From contig MTEI01000001.1 of the NCBI GenBank assembly GCA_002083775.1, forward strand, positions 372,001 through 436,000: DNA of 64,000 nucleotides, given 5' to 3'. Below, piece after piece: positions 1 through 7,738 of the stretch. The DNA is from Rhodoferax ferrireducens (GTDB lineage: Bacteria > Pseudomonadota > Gammaproteobacteria > Burkholderiales > Burkholderiaceae_C). How positions within the stretch are numbered: position 1 is the first letter of the stretch; the number at the start of each line of letters is the position of its first letter. The translations under genes and the position numbers were made by a program. Under the pieces are notes generated by a model. That model was not told the origin of the DNA, made no database searches, and saw nothing but the letters and a program-made list of their open reading frames with translations.

Positions 1-162
1 GACGGCGGCGGCATCCTTGGCGGCGTAGGTTTTGCCGACTTCGGGCAGATCAACAAAGACCACGTCGCCCAGCGCGTCTTGTGCGTGGTGAGTGATGCCC
101 ACGGTGGCGTTGTTGCCGTCGATCTGGACCCATTCGTGGTCGGGGGTGTATTTAATGGTCAT
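1..162 (-). CDS. gcvH: Glycine cleavage system H protein, N-terminal part
   Basis: This gene is cut by the window start; the first 54 codons are visible, beginning [13 protein letters not shown] protein carries the aminomethyl group on a lipoyl lysine between the P, T and L proteins of the glycine cleavage complex. The N-terminal lipoyl-domain signature (EWV, then [23 protein letters not shown]) matches the family; the lipoylated lysine lies beyond the edge. It is downstream of gcvT on the same strand with a 232-bp gap, so it is probably under the same glycine riboswitch. The start ATG is preceded on the minus strand by CGGAGCAT, a plausible ribosome binding site. Confidence 0.93.
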   Translation of the reverse strand, partial: MTIKYTPDHEWVQIDGNNATVGITHHAQDALGDVVFVDLPEVGKTYAAKDAAAV

Positions 163-394
163 GTGATGCTCCGTAAAGTGAATTGAAACGTTGTGAAATT
201 TGAACTGTTTGATTTTTTACCCGCAGCGCACGTTGGGTGCGCAACTCCGCTCATGTCCCCGGTTTGGTGCTGTTGCCCCAAACCTCCTCCTTGACTTCGC
301 TGCGTTACGCACCCAACGCACGCTGCTGGTCGCTGTTGGGAAAATCGCATGGTGCAGGGGGGTGCAGGTTACTAGGCTGGAGACAAGCGGGGGG
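163..394. repeat. gcvT-gcvH spacer with a long inverted repeat
   Basis: This 232-bp spacer has no credible gene. Two 22-base arms at 224-245 and 304-325 are inverted copies with three mismatches, around the core TTGGGTGCG / CGCACCCAA, separated by 58 bases. A transcript running from gcvT to gcvH could fold into a long hairpin here and change the ratio of T to H protein. It could also be the remnant of a small mobile repeat. Confidence 0.55.
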
Positions 395-1543
395 TTATCC
401 GCGAAAGTAGTTGGTCGGCACAAACGGCATGGCCACCACTTCCATTTTGACGGGCTTACCACGCACGATGGCGTTGACATGGGTGCCCACACTCGCCAAA
501 GCGGGCGGCAGGTAACCCATGGCAACGGGTTTGTCAATGGTCGGGCCGAGCAGGCCGCTGGTGACTTCACCTACGCGTGTGCCTGCCAGGTCTTGCAACT
601 CGGTGTGTTCACGCACCGGAATGCGCTCCAGGGCCATGAGTCCAACACGTTTTCGGGCTGTAGCCCTTGTCGGGTCTGCGAGTTGTGCTAGTATTTTTGT
701 ATCACCCGGAAAACCACCGGCGCGGTCGCCACCGGTGCGGCGTACCTTTTGGATGGCCCAATTGAGGCTGGCTTCTACCGGGGTGGTGGTGCTGTCGATG
801 TCGTTGCCGTAGAGCGGCAGACCGGCTTCCAGTCGCAGCGAGTTGCGTGCGCCCAGACCAATGGGTTTGACTTCCGGTTGCGCCAGCAGTGCTTTGGCCA
901 GCGCCAGTGCATCCGATGCATCTACCGAAATCTCGAAGCCGTCTTCACCCGTGTAGCCACTGCGGGTCAGGAACACGTGAATGTCTTGCGAGCCGGTGCT
1001 GACGGTGAAGTTGCCACCGGTCATGAATACCAGTTTTTCCACGCCCGGGGCCAGGCGGGATAGCGCGGTCACCGCCTGCGGGCCTTGCAGTGCTAGCAGG
1101 GCGAATTCCGGCATCGGGATGACCTGGCAGCGCGTGCCGATTTTGGCCTGGATGTGGGCGATGTCACCCACCTTGCAGGCGCCGTTGACGATGACAAAAA
1201 TCTCGTCCGGGGCTTTGCGGAAAAACATCAGGTCGTCGATGATGCCGCCGTTCTCATTGAGCAGCAGGCCGTAGCGCTGTTTGCCCACCGGCAGGTCGAT
1301 CACATCGACCGGCAGCAGGCTTTCGAGCGCGGCAGCGGCGTCGGGCCCGACCAGACGCAGCTGGCCCATGTGCGACACATCAAACAAGCCGGCAGCCGTG
1401 CGGGTGTGTTTGTGCTCGGCGATCAGGCCCGCCGGGTATTGCACCGGCATGCTGTAACCGGCAAAAGGCACCATGCGGGCACCAAGGGCGATGTGCAGGT
1501 CATTGAGGGGAACATTTAAAAGCGTGTCAGGGGATGCGGACAT
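395..1543 (-). CDS. gcvT: Glycine cleavage system T protein (aminomethyltransferase)
   Basis: GcvT transfers the methylene group of aminomethyl-H-protein to tetrahydrofolate and releases ammonia. The 382-residue product has the folate-binding GCV_T domain (GARMVPFAGYSMPVQY near the N terminus, FDVSHMGQ, then the substrate region RNSLRLEAGLPLYGND) and a C-terminal beta-barrel domain (GEVTSG, MGYLPP). An in-frame ATG lies much further upstream at 1792, but that stretch is the riboswitch, so the start at 1543 (MSASPDTL) is preferred. A family A palindrome lies in the coding region at about 655-700 and encodes part of the linker KILAQLADPTRATARKR. Confidence 0.95.
   Translation of the reverse strand: MSASPDTLLNVPLNDLHIALGARMVPFAGYSMPVQYPAGLIAEHKHTRTAAGLFDVSHMGQLRLVGPDAAAALESLLPVDVIDLPVGKQRYGLLLNENGGIIDDLMFFRKAPDEIFVIVNGACKVGDIAHIQAKIGTRCQVIPMPEFALLALQGPQAVTALSRLAPGVEKLVFMTGGNFTVSTGSQDIHVFLTRSGYTGEDGFEISVDASDALALAKALLAQPEVKPIGLGARNSLRLEAGLPLYGNDIDSTTTPVEASLNWAIQKVRRTGGDRAGGFPGDTKILAQLADPTRATARKRVGLMALERIPVREHTELQDLAGTRVGEVTSGLLGPTIDKPVAMGYLPPALASVGTHVNAIVRGKPVKMEVVAMPFVPTNYFRG
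655..700 (-). repeat. Family A palindromic element in gcvT
   Basis: On the minus strand AAAAATACTAGCACAACTCG then CCCGACAAGGGCTACAGCCC. Most like the copy at 15726 (AGCACTACCTGC... AAGGGCTACAGCC). Confidence 0.65.
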
Positions 1544-1607
1544 CAACTCACTCCAGGGGCAGACCAAAAAAACCATGACCAAACGAGATGTTTGGACACA
1601 GGCTGCC

Positions 1608-1872
1608 CCCGCTGTCCGCTTTACCTGAGAGATTCGCCGGGCCGGGCCTGCCAAAGTGGCGGGCTGACTGCGGGTTGCTCCTTCGGTGGACCGTGCGCCT
1701 TGTTGGGCGATTGGCCTCTCTCCAGTGGGGATGCGTCGAAAAGGCGGATGGGCCAAAAAGACGTTTGTCAGTCCTTTTGCCTGAGCGTTCAAACCGCTGC
1801 AATCAGCGGCTCTGCGCCTTCGGCGGCTGCCCTGACACTTGGTGGCGCGGGCAGCTCTCTCCTGACGCGCGG
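1608..1872 (-). promoter_or_regulatory. Tandem glycine riboswitch (gcvT motif)
   Basis: Read on the minus strand, there are two successive aptamers. The first (about 1872 to 1760) has GGAGAGAGC, CCGAAGGCGCA and CTCAGGCAAAAGGACTGAC. The second (about 1730 to 1608) has CTGGAGAGAGG, CCGAAGGAGCAA and CTCAGGTAAAGCGGACAGC. These are the conserved segments of the glycine riboswitch, and the tandem arrangement gives glycine-dependent activation of gcvT operons in other bacteria. A TAGAAT -10-like element lies just upstream at 1874-1879 (minus strand). About 65 bases separate the second aptamer from gcvT. Confidence 0.93.
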
Positions 1873-1929
1873 AATTCTACCTGCACGAACGATAATGCGC
1901 GCTCTCTCCAACTGGTTGATCAACTCTGC

Positions 1930-2175
1930 ATGAATGATTCGACGACTCCTCTTTTCCTTGGTCTGGTGTCCAACCAGACGGCCTTCATTTCCGGTATTGT
2001 GGTGTTTCTGGTGTTGGGTTTGCTGGCGTTTCGCCGAGGCAAGCAGACCAAACGAGGCGAGTTCACCGTGATTGGTCTGGCCATGATGGTGTTCCCCTAC
2101 GCGGTGTCGCAGGCCTGGTTGTTGTGGTCAATTGGCGCGGCACTGACGGCCTGGCTGGTGCTGCGCTGGAAGTGA
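1930..2175 (+). CDS. Small membrane protein of unknown function
   Basis: An 81-residue protein begins MNDSTTPLFLG. It shows two hydrophobic segments (about residues 19-34 and 50-77) joined by a basic loop, RRGKQTKRGE. I do not recognise the family. It starts about 58 bases upstream of the glycine riboswitch, on the opposite strand, so the two promoters must be back to back. It precedes the NlpC/P60 lipoprotein by 21 bases, which suggests co-transcription. Confidence 0.7.
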   Translation: MNDSTTPLFLGLVSNQTAFISGIVVFLVLGLLAFRRGKQTKRGEFTVIGLAMMVFPYAVSQAWLLWSIGAALTAWLVLRWK

Positions 2176-2196
2176 TGGGTACCGGGATTTGCTGAC

Positions 2197-2745
2197 ATGG
2201 CACGCGCTCAAAGCTTGTTCTTGACCCCAACACCCGCGTTTGTTTCGGTGGTGCTGGCTTTGACTCTGGCAGGGTGCAGCAGCACCCCCCCGGCGCAACG
2301 CGGCTGGCAGCCTGCACCGGCAACTGTTTGGGGCTCGGCAGCGTCTTCGCCCGACATGGTCTCACGCCTGTCACCCGAGCAGGCGGGTGATGTCACGTTG
2401 TACGCGGTGGGCTTGGTGGGCACGCCTTACCGCTATGGTGGCAATACACCTGAGAGCGGTTTTGACTGCAGCGGCCTGATCAGCCATGTGTACCAGTCGC
2501 GCGCCGGTGTGTTGCCGCCGCGCACGGTGGCCAAGCTTCAGAACTGGGGCACGGCCATCACCGGCGAGCAGGTGCGCTCGGGTGATGTGGTGCTGTTTGC
2601 GCAGCGCGATACGGTCACGCACGCGGGCATTTATGTGGGTGAAGGGCGCTTTGTGCATGCGCCCTCAACAGGCGGCACGGTGCGGCTGGAGTCTCTCAAC
2701 GCCCGGCACTGGGCGTCGCAGCGGATTGCTTTTCGCAGGCCTTGA
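2197..2745 (+). CDS. NlpC/P60 family lipoprotein (peptidoglycan endopeptidase)
   Basis: A 182-residue predicted lipoprotein. It has an N-terminal signal with the lipobox LAGC near residue 27, a Ser/Pro-rich linker and a C-terminal NlpC/P60 domain. The catalytic Cys is in FDCSG and the catalytic His is in THAGIYVG. Enzymes of this family cut stem peptides of peptidoglycan (gamma-D-Glu to diamino acid or cross-links) in the periplasm. The last base-paired region runs close to the convergent small membrane gene that follows. Confidence 0.9.
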   Translation: MARAQSLFLTPTPAFVSVVLALTLAGCSSTPPAQRGWQPAPATVWGSAASSPDMVSRLSPEQAGDVTLYAVGLVGTPYRYGGNTPESGFDCSGLISHVYQSRAGVLPPRTVAKLQNWGTAITGEQVRSGDVVLFAQRDTVTHAGIYVGEGRFVHAPSTGGTVRLESLNARHWASQRIAFRRP

Positions 2746-2771
2746 GGCGCTGACAGTGCTGGCTGGGGTGC

Positions 2772-3107
2772 TCAGCCCATGGCCGACACCACACTGACAA
2801 ACACCACCTTCACAACCAGCCAGGTGCACAACACAATGGTCCAGGTTTTCCAGCGCAACCTGGGTGTGTTCAAACGATTTTCTGCTTGCGTGAAGACCAC
2901 GGCGCAGGCGGTACCAAACAACAAGCCGGTCAGCGCCTGATAAGCCTTGTCCACATACACAGACGCCGCGTTGTCCGCCACCGGCTGAAACACGCTCACC
3001 ACCAACCCAAACAGCAGCCAGCGCACGGTGTAGCCGCGCCAGCGGTACCACGGTCCCGGTGGCTCATGGGACCAGTGTGGTGGGCTGGAAGGTGCTGCGG
3101 GTGACAT
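2772..3107 (-). CDS. Hypothetical small inner-membrane protein
   Basis: A 111-residue protein (MSPAAPSSPP...). A proline-rich N terminus is followed by three hydrophobic segments, with the phrase RWRGYTVRWLLFGLVVSV and a hydrophobic C terminus ending VVSAMG. I do not recognise the family. The ATG at 3107 shares one base with the stop codon of the ETF-ubiquinone oxidoreductase gene (TGATG), which indicates translational coupling. An in-frame upstream start at 3155 would run into that gene and is less likely. Confidence 0.72.
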   Translation of the reverse strand: MSPAAPSSPPHWSHEPPGPWYRWRGYTVRWLLFGLVVSVFQPVADNAASVYVDKAYQALTGLLFGTACAVVFTQAENRLNTPRLRWKTWTIVLCTWLVVKVVFVSVVSAMG

Positions 3108-4798
3108 CACATCGCCGCGTAATTGGGCCCGCCACCACCCTCGGGTGTGACCCAAACGATGTTCTGCGTGGGGTCCTTGATGTCGCAGGTTTTGCAGTGC
3201 ACACAGTTCTGCGCGTTGATCTGCAACTTGTCCTGGCCGCTGTCGTCCTTGATGAATTCATACACCCCGGCCGGGCAATACCGTGCCTCGGGCCCGGCGT
3301 ATTTGGCCAGGTTGATGCTCACTGGTACCGAGGCGTCTTTGAGCGTCAAATGCGCGGGCTGGTTTTCTTCATGGTTGGCGTTGCTGATGAAGACGCTACT
3401 CAAGCGGTCAAAGGTCAGCTTGCCGTCGGGCTTGGGGTAGTCAATCGGCATGCATTCGGCTGCCGGTTTCAGGTAAGCGTAGTCGGGCTTGTCACGGCGG
3501 ATGGTCCACGACATGTTGCCTTTCAGGGCAAACTGCTCCAGCCCGTTCATCAGTGTGCCGACACGCAGGCCGTATTTGAACCAGCTCTTGAAGTTGCGTG
3601 ATTTGTTGAGTTCGGTGTACAGCCAGCTTTGCTTGAAGGCGGCCGGGTAGGCGGCGAGTTCGTCCTGCTGTCGGCCTGCGGTCACGGCTTCAAACGCGGC
3701 TTCGGCGGCCAGCATGCCGGACTTGATGGCAGCGTGGCTGCCCTTGATGCGGCTGACATTCAGGTAACCCGCGTCACAGCCCACCAGTGCGCCGCCGGGG
3801 AATACCGTCTTTGGCAAGGATAAAAGGCCGCCAGCCGTTATGGCACGGGCGCCGTATGCTATGCGTTTTGCAGTAACTTCGCCTTTGGAATTTTCCAGGT
3901 ACCAGCGGATGTTCGGATGGGTCTTCCAGCGCTGGAACTCTTCAAACGGGCTCAGATACGGGTTGCTGTAGTTCAGCCCGGTGATGAAACCCAGGGCAAT
4001 CTTGTTGTCTTCCATGTGGTACAGAAACGAGCCACCATAGGTTGCGTTGTCCATTGGCCAACCCGCCGTGTGTAACACCAAACCGGGTTCGTGGCGCGCC
4101 GGGTCCACTTCCCAGAGTTCCTTGATGCCGATGCCGTAACTTTGCGGGTCGCATCCGGCGTCAAGCTTGAACTTCTCGATGAGTTGTTTGCCCAGATGTC
4201 CGCGCGAGCCTTCGGCAAAGATGGTGTATTTGCCCAGCAGTTCCATGCCGATCTGGAAGTTGCCACCGGGTTCACCATTCTTCTCGATGCCCATGTTGCC
4301 AGTCGCCACACCTTTCACCGCACCAGCATCGTCGTACAGCACTTCAGCGGCAGCAAAGCCGGGGAAGATCTCCACGCCCAGATTCTCTGCCTGCTGGGCC
4401 AGCCAGCGGGTGAGTGCGCCCAGACTGATGATGTAGTTGCCGTGGTTCTGGCTGCACTCGGGCAGGAACATGTTGGGCGTGCGGTAGGCACCGCCTTCGC
4501 TCAGGAACAGCATGGCCTCATCGGTGACCGGCTGGTTGAGCGGCGCACCCATGGCTTTCCAGTCGGGGAACAGTTCGGTCAGTGATGTCGGGTCAAGTAC
4601 CGCGCCGGAAAGGATATGCGCGCCCGGCTCGGAGCCTTTTTCCAGCACCACGACGGAGACTTCCTTGCCTTGCTCTGCGGCGAGTTGCTTCAGACGGATG
4701 GCGGTTGACAGGCCCGCCGGGCCACCGCCGACGATGACGACGTCGTAGTCCATCGATTCGCGCGGACCGTATTGGGCCAGGATGTCTTGGGGGGTCAT
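3107..4798 (-). CDS. Electron transfer flavoprotein-ubiquinone oxidoreductase
   Basis: A 564-residue flavoprotein that passes electrons from reduced ETF to ubiquinone, linking acyl-CoA and choline-type dehydrogenases to the respiratory chain. It has an N-terminal FAD-binding site (VVIVGGGPAGLSTAIRL), the family signature GSRGHLGKQL, the stretch YGARAITAGG, and a C-terminal 4Fe-4S domain (RYCPAGVYEF, then CVHCKTCDIKDPTQNI). The length is typical. The start is MTPQDILAQYG at 4798; a further in-frame ATG at 4894 would cover the operator-like palindromes upstream. Confidence 0.95.
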   Translation of the reverse strand: MTPQDILAQYGPRESMDYDVVIVGGGPAGLSTAIRLKQLAAEQGKEVSVVVLEKGSEPGAHILSGAVLDPTSLTELFPDWKAMGAPLNQPVTDEAMLFLSEGGAYRTPNMFLPECSQNHGNYIISLGALTRWLAQQAENLGVEIFPGFAAAEVLYDDAGAVKGVATGNMGIEKNGEPGGNFQIGMELLGKYTIFAEGSRGHLGKQLIEKFKLDAGCDPQSYGIGIKELWEVDPARHEPGLVLHTAGWPMDNATYGGSFLYHMEDNKIALGFITGLNYSNPYLSPFEEFQRWKTHPNIRWYLENSKGEVTAKRIAYGARAITAGGLLSLPKTVFPGGALVGCDAGYLNVSRIKGSHAAIKSGMLAAEAAFEAVTAGRQQDELAAYPAAFKQSWLYTELNKSRNFKSWFKYGLRVGTLMNGLEQFALKGNMSWTIRRDKPDYAYLKPAAECMPIDYPKPDGKLTFDRLSSVFISNANHEENQPAHLTLKDASVPVSINLAKYAGPEARYCPAGVYEFIKDDSGQDKLQINAQNCVHCKTCDIKDPTQNIVWVTPEGGGGPNYAAM

Positions 4799-4845
4799 GG
4801 TGGTTCTCGCTGGATAATGGAAAAGATGAAGCGCTTGCGTTCCTG

Positions 4846-4861
4846 TTGAACAATTGTCCAA
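4846..4861. promoter_or_regulatory. MarR-like palindrome upstream of the ETF-QO gene
   Basis: TTGAACAATTGTCCAA is a 16-base palindrome with one mismatched pair, 48 bases upstream of the ETF-QO start. TTGnnCAATTGnnCAA dyads are typical of MarR-family operators. No MarR gene is in the window, so any regulator would act in trans. Confidence 0.35.
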
Positions 4862-4894
4862 GATAAAACGAATTTTAGAGTTGGACTCCGACAC

Positions 4895-4914
4895 AATAGA
4901 ACGGTCGTTCTATT
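4895..4914. promoter_or_regulatory. TetR-type operator candidate upstream of the SDR gene
   Basis: AATAGAACG and CGTTCTATT form a perfect inverted repeat with 9-base arms around GT, ending 20 bases before the SDR start. GAACG/CGTTC dyads of this spacing are typical of TetR-family operators. It lies in the divergent ETF-QO/SDR promoter region, so one repressor could control both. No TetR gene is present nearby. Confidence 0.5.
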
Positions 4915-4934
4915 TTTTTACAAAAGAGGCACAT

Positions 4935-5717
4935 ATGGCTTACAGCATCGATTTATCGGGCCGCGTGGCCCTGGTTACAGGGGCGTCCAGCGGCTTGGGC
5001 GCCCAGTTTGCGCGCACCTTGTCGGCAGCGGGTGCCGCCGTGGTCCTGGCCAGCCGCCGGGTTGACAAGCTCAAGCAGCTGCGTGCCCAGATTGACGGTG
5101 AGGGCGGCGACGCGCATGTCATCGAGCTGGATGTGACCGATCACGACTCCATCAAATCTGCCGTGGCGCACGCCGAGACCGAGGTCGGCTCGATCGACAT
5201 TCTGGTCAACAACTCGGGCGTGAGCACCACCCAGCGCCTGCAGGACGTGACCGAGTCAGACTACGACTTCATGTTCGACACCAACACCAAAGGCGCCTTT
5301 TTCATGGCGCAAGAGGTGGGCAAACGCATGCTGGCACGTTCGCAGGGGCAGGCGCCAGGCTCTTTCACCGGTGGGCGCATCATCAATGTGGCCTCGGCAG
5401 CGGGCTTGCGGGTGTTGCCGAAAATTGGCGTTTATGCCATGAGCAAGGCGGCCATCATCCAGATGACCAAGGCGATGGCGCTGGAGTGGGGCAGGTTTGG
5501 CATCAACGTCAACGCCATCTGCCCGGGCTACATCGACACCGAGATCAACCACCACCACTGGCAGACCGATGCCGGCCAGAAGCTGATGCAGATGCTGCCT
5601 CGCAAACGCGTCGGCCAGCCGCAAGACCTGGACGCGTTGCTGGTGATGCTGTGCTCTGACCAGAGCCACTTCATCAACGGTGCCGTGATTTCTGCTGATG
5701 ACGGCTTTGGGGTTTAG
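4935..5717 (+). CDS. Short-chain dehydrogenase/reductase (SDR family)
   Basis: A 260-residue classical SDR. It has the nucleotide-binding TGASSGLG motif near residue 14, NNSG in place of the usual NNAG, the catalytic Ser in INVASAAG and YAMSK as the catalytic Tyr-x-x-x-Lys. The substrate cannot be read from sequence. Divergence from ETF-QO suggests fatty-acid or acyl-CoA metabolism, which is inference. The start at 4935 has AGAGG just upstream; an in-frame upstream ATG at 4854 would include the operator. Its 3' end overlaps the next gene by 20 bases. Confidence 0.92.
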   Translation: MAYSIDLSGRVALVTGASSGLGAQFARTLSAAGAAVVLASRRVDKLKQLRAQIDGEGGDAHVIELDVTDHDSIKSAVAHAETEVGSIDILVNNSGVSTTQRLQDVTESDYDFMFDTNTKGAFFMAQEVGKRMLARSQGQAPGSFTGGRIINVASAAGLRVLPKIGVYAMSKAAIIQMTKAMALEWGRFGINVNAICPGYIDTEINHHHWQTDAGQKLMQMLPRKRVGQPQDLDALLVMLCSDQSHFINGAVISADDGFGV

Positions 5718-6645
5718 TCCAGCCAGCCAGGCCCAGTCCCGTGCGAGCTGGCTCGGCATTGCCGCCGGGCTGGGCGCGGGCGCCTTGTGGGGCATGGTAT
5801 TTGTGGTGCCCAGCATGACGCCGGGGCTGACCTCGGTGGATTTGACTGCCGGGCGGTTTGTGAGTTTTGGGCTGATGGCCGCGCTGGTGATGGCGCTGGG
5901 GTGGCGCAGCCACCGTTGGCCCACCGCGTCGCAAGCCCTGAGCGCCTTGGGCATGAGCCTGCTGGGTGCCACCGGTTATTACCTGCTGCTGGCGCAGTCG
6001 ATCAACGCCTCGGGGTCTGAAGTGCCCACGCTCATCATTGGCACCATCCCGATCTGGGTCATGCTGCTGGGCAAACCGCTGGGCCTGAAATGGTCGGCGC
6101 TGCTGCCGGGCCTGCTGCTGACGGCGGCAGGTTTGGCGCTGATGATGCAGGCCAGCCTGTCGCACACTGAGGCCTTGCCACTGGCGGGCGTCGATTTCTG
6201 GTGGGGCGTGTTGCTGGCGCTGGGCGCCATGGCCAGCTGGACCGCGTTTGCCTTGCTCAATGCGGCCTGGCTCAAGCGCCATCCGCAGGTGAGTGCCACC
6301 GAGTGGGCCAACTGGCTGGGCATCGCCACGGGGGTTGGCGCCTTGCTGCTGTGGTTGTTTGCGGGTTCAGAGTCAAAAGTGCTTCTAGCCCAGGAGGATA
6401 TTGGGCTAACAGCTATGGCTTGCATAGCAACTGGCATTGGCTCCGGCTGGGCCGCCAGCATCTTGTGGAACCTGGCCAGCCGCCGCTTGAGTGTGAGCCT
6501 GGCCGGGCAGCTGATCGTGAGTGAAACGCTGTTTGGTCTGTTTTACGCGTTTGTTTGGGACGCTGGCTGGCCCACGCCGGCGCAGTGGCTGGCCGCGGGG
6601 TTGTTCACGCTGGGCATCATCGCCTCGATCAGGGCGCACCGATGA
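5698..6645 (+). CDS. DMT superfamily (EamA) transporter
   Basis: A 315-residue inner-membrane protein with about ten hydrophobic helices in two EamA repeats (first repeat around GALWGMVFVVPS, second around GGVDFWWGVLLALGAM). The substrate is unknown; relatives export amino acids, nucleosides or other metabolites. It overlaps the SDR gene by 20 bases and the ubiC start by four (ATGA). A family A palindrome at 6375-6417 encodes the loop SKVLLAQEDIGLTAMACIA, which looks like an in-frame insertion between two helices. Confidence 0.88.
   Translation: MTALGFSPASQAQSRASWLGIAAGLGAGALWGMVFVVPSMTPGLTSVDLTAGRFVSFGLMAALVMALGWRSHRWPTASQALSALGMSLLGATGYYLLLAQSINASGSEVPTLIIGTIPIWVMLLGKPLGLKWSALLPGLLLTAAGLALMMQASLSHTEALPLAGVDFWWGVLLALGAMASWTAFALLNAAWLKRHPQVSATEWANWLGIATGVGALLLWLFAGSESKVLLAQEDIGLTAMACIATGIGSGWAASILWNLASRRLSVSLAGQLIVSETLFGLFYAFVWDAGWPTPAQWLAAGLFTLGIIASIRAHR
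6375..6417 (+). repeat. Family A palindromic element in a DMT gene
   Basis: AAAAGTGCTTCTAGCCCAGG then ATATTGGGCTAACAGCTATG. Subtype shared with the copy at 14431; encodes LLAQEDIGLTAM. Confidence 0.75.
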
Positions 6646-7253
6646 TGCGTTGGACCGAACACAACTTTGCGCGGGGCGACTTGGGCCGCTGGCTGCAGGC
6701 CACCGGCTCGCTGAGTGCGCGGCTAGCCGCCACCGGCGAGGTGTTTTCGGTGCAGGTCATTCGCCAGGGTCGCCAGCCGCTGACCCACTCGGAGGCCCAG
6801 GCTTTGGGGTTGAAAGGCCGCGGCATCGGTCATGCGCGCGAGGTGCTACTAAAGGTAGACGGCAAACCCGTGGTGTTTGCCCGCAGCGTCACAGCGCAGC
6901 CCGATTCGCTGGGGGCCTGGCGTGCCGTGCGGGGCTTGGGGTCGCGGCCGCTGGCCGATGTGCTGTTCAGGCGCAGCGGCATCACCCGCCAGCCCTTGCA
7001 ATATCGTCAGGTCAAGCCGGGAACGGCCTTGCGACAGCAGGTGGGCCGGTCCTGGCGACGGGTGCCAGGCGCAGCCCCTGCCACAGAGCGACTGCCGCAC
7101 ATGGCGCTGCCTCGCAGTTTGCCAGCGCGGCGCTCGGTGTTCATGCGCCAGGGTGCACCGCTGCTGGTGATGGAAGTGTTTATAGCGCCGCGTGCAGACT
7201 GGCGCTGGCCATGCCAGAGCCTGCGGGCCGCACATCAAAGAAAGTTGCCATGA
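6642..7253 (+). CDS. ubiC: Chorismate lyase (chorismate pyruvate-lyase)
   Basis: A 203-residue protein resembling UbiC, which converts chorismate to 4-hydroxybenzoate and pyruvate as the first step of ubiquinone synthesis. Family-like features are the GSLSARL segment near the N terminus, a REVLLKVDGKPVVFARSV stretch and the C-terminal FMRQGAPLLVMEVFI with the conserved Glu. The start at 6642 overlaps the transporter stop (ATGA), and its own stop overlaps the next start (ATGA), so the three genes are translationally coupled. Confidence 0.82.
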   Translation: MMRWTEHNFARGDLGRWLQATGSLSARLAATGEVFSVQVIRQGRQPLTHSEAQALGLKGRGIGHAREVLLKVDGKPVVFARSVTAQPDSLGAWRAVRGLGSRPLADVLFRRSGITRQPLQYRQVKPGTALRQQVGRSWRRVPGAAPATERLPHMALPRSLPARRSVFMRQGAPLLVMEVFIAPRADWRWPCQSLRAAHQRKLP

Positions 7254-7669
7254 AATTTGAAATACCCGAACAGAAAAAGCTGGTTTACCAGATGCTCATC
7301 CCGATCCGTTGGGGCGACATGGACGCGATGAACCACGTCAACAACACCACCTATTTCAGGTATCTGGAAACCGCGCGGGTGGACTGGATGCACTCGATTG
7401 CCGCCATGCCCACACCCGCCGGAGAAGGCCCGGTGATCGTCAATGCCTTCTGCAACTTTTACAAGCAGCTGGAATACCCGGGCGATGTGCTGATCAAGAT
7501 GTACACCAGCGACCCGGCGCGCACCACGTTCGAGACCTGGGCCACCATGGAGCGCGCCGACCGACCCGGTGCGATTTGCGCCGCTGGCGGCGCCACCACC
7601 ATCTGGGTGGATTTTCCCAAGCAAAAAGCGATACCGCTGCCTGACTGGCTACGCGCTGTTGTCAGCTGA
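7250..7669 (+). CDS. Hotdog-fold acyl-CoA thioesterase
   Basis: A 139-residue protein of the 4-hydroxybenzoyl-CoA thioesterase-like family. The signature RWGDMDAMNHVNNTTYFRYLE carries the catalytic Asp of this group. It probably hydrolyses short or aromatic acyl-CoA esters; the physiological substrate is unknown. It overlaps the ubiC stop by four bases. A family A palindrome follows the stop. Confidence 0.9.
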   Translation: MKFEIPEQKKLVYQMLIPIRWGDMDAMNHVNNTTYFRYLETARVDWMHSIAAMPTPAGEGPVIVNAFCNFYKQLEYPGDVLIKMYTSDPARTTFETWATMERADRPGAICAAGGATTIWVDFPKQKAIPLPDWLRAVVS

Positions 7670-7673
7670 TTAT

Positions 7674-7725
7674 GTAGCCAAATAGCACTCAAGCCCTTAT
7701 GTCATAAGGGCTGATTGCTATTAAT
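7674..7725 (+). repeat. Family A palindromic element after the thioesterase gene
   Basis: AAATAGCACTCAAGCCCTTATG, T, CATAAGGGCTGATTGCTATT. The inner 10-base arms are perfect; no T run follows, but it may end transcription from both sides. Confidence 0.88.
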
Positions 7726-7738
7726 ATCAGAAAGAACT

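Noticed and set aside
200..691. Long plus-strand frame over gcvT
   Set aside because: It is the opposite-strand shadow of gcvT and the spacer; no start signal or family match.
3815..3865. A stretch in the ETF-QO gene resembling a family A palindrome (GGCCGCCAGCC... GCTATGCG)
   Set aside because: It encodes YGARAITAGG, a conserved segment of ETF-QO proteins, so the likeness is chance.
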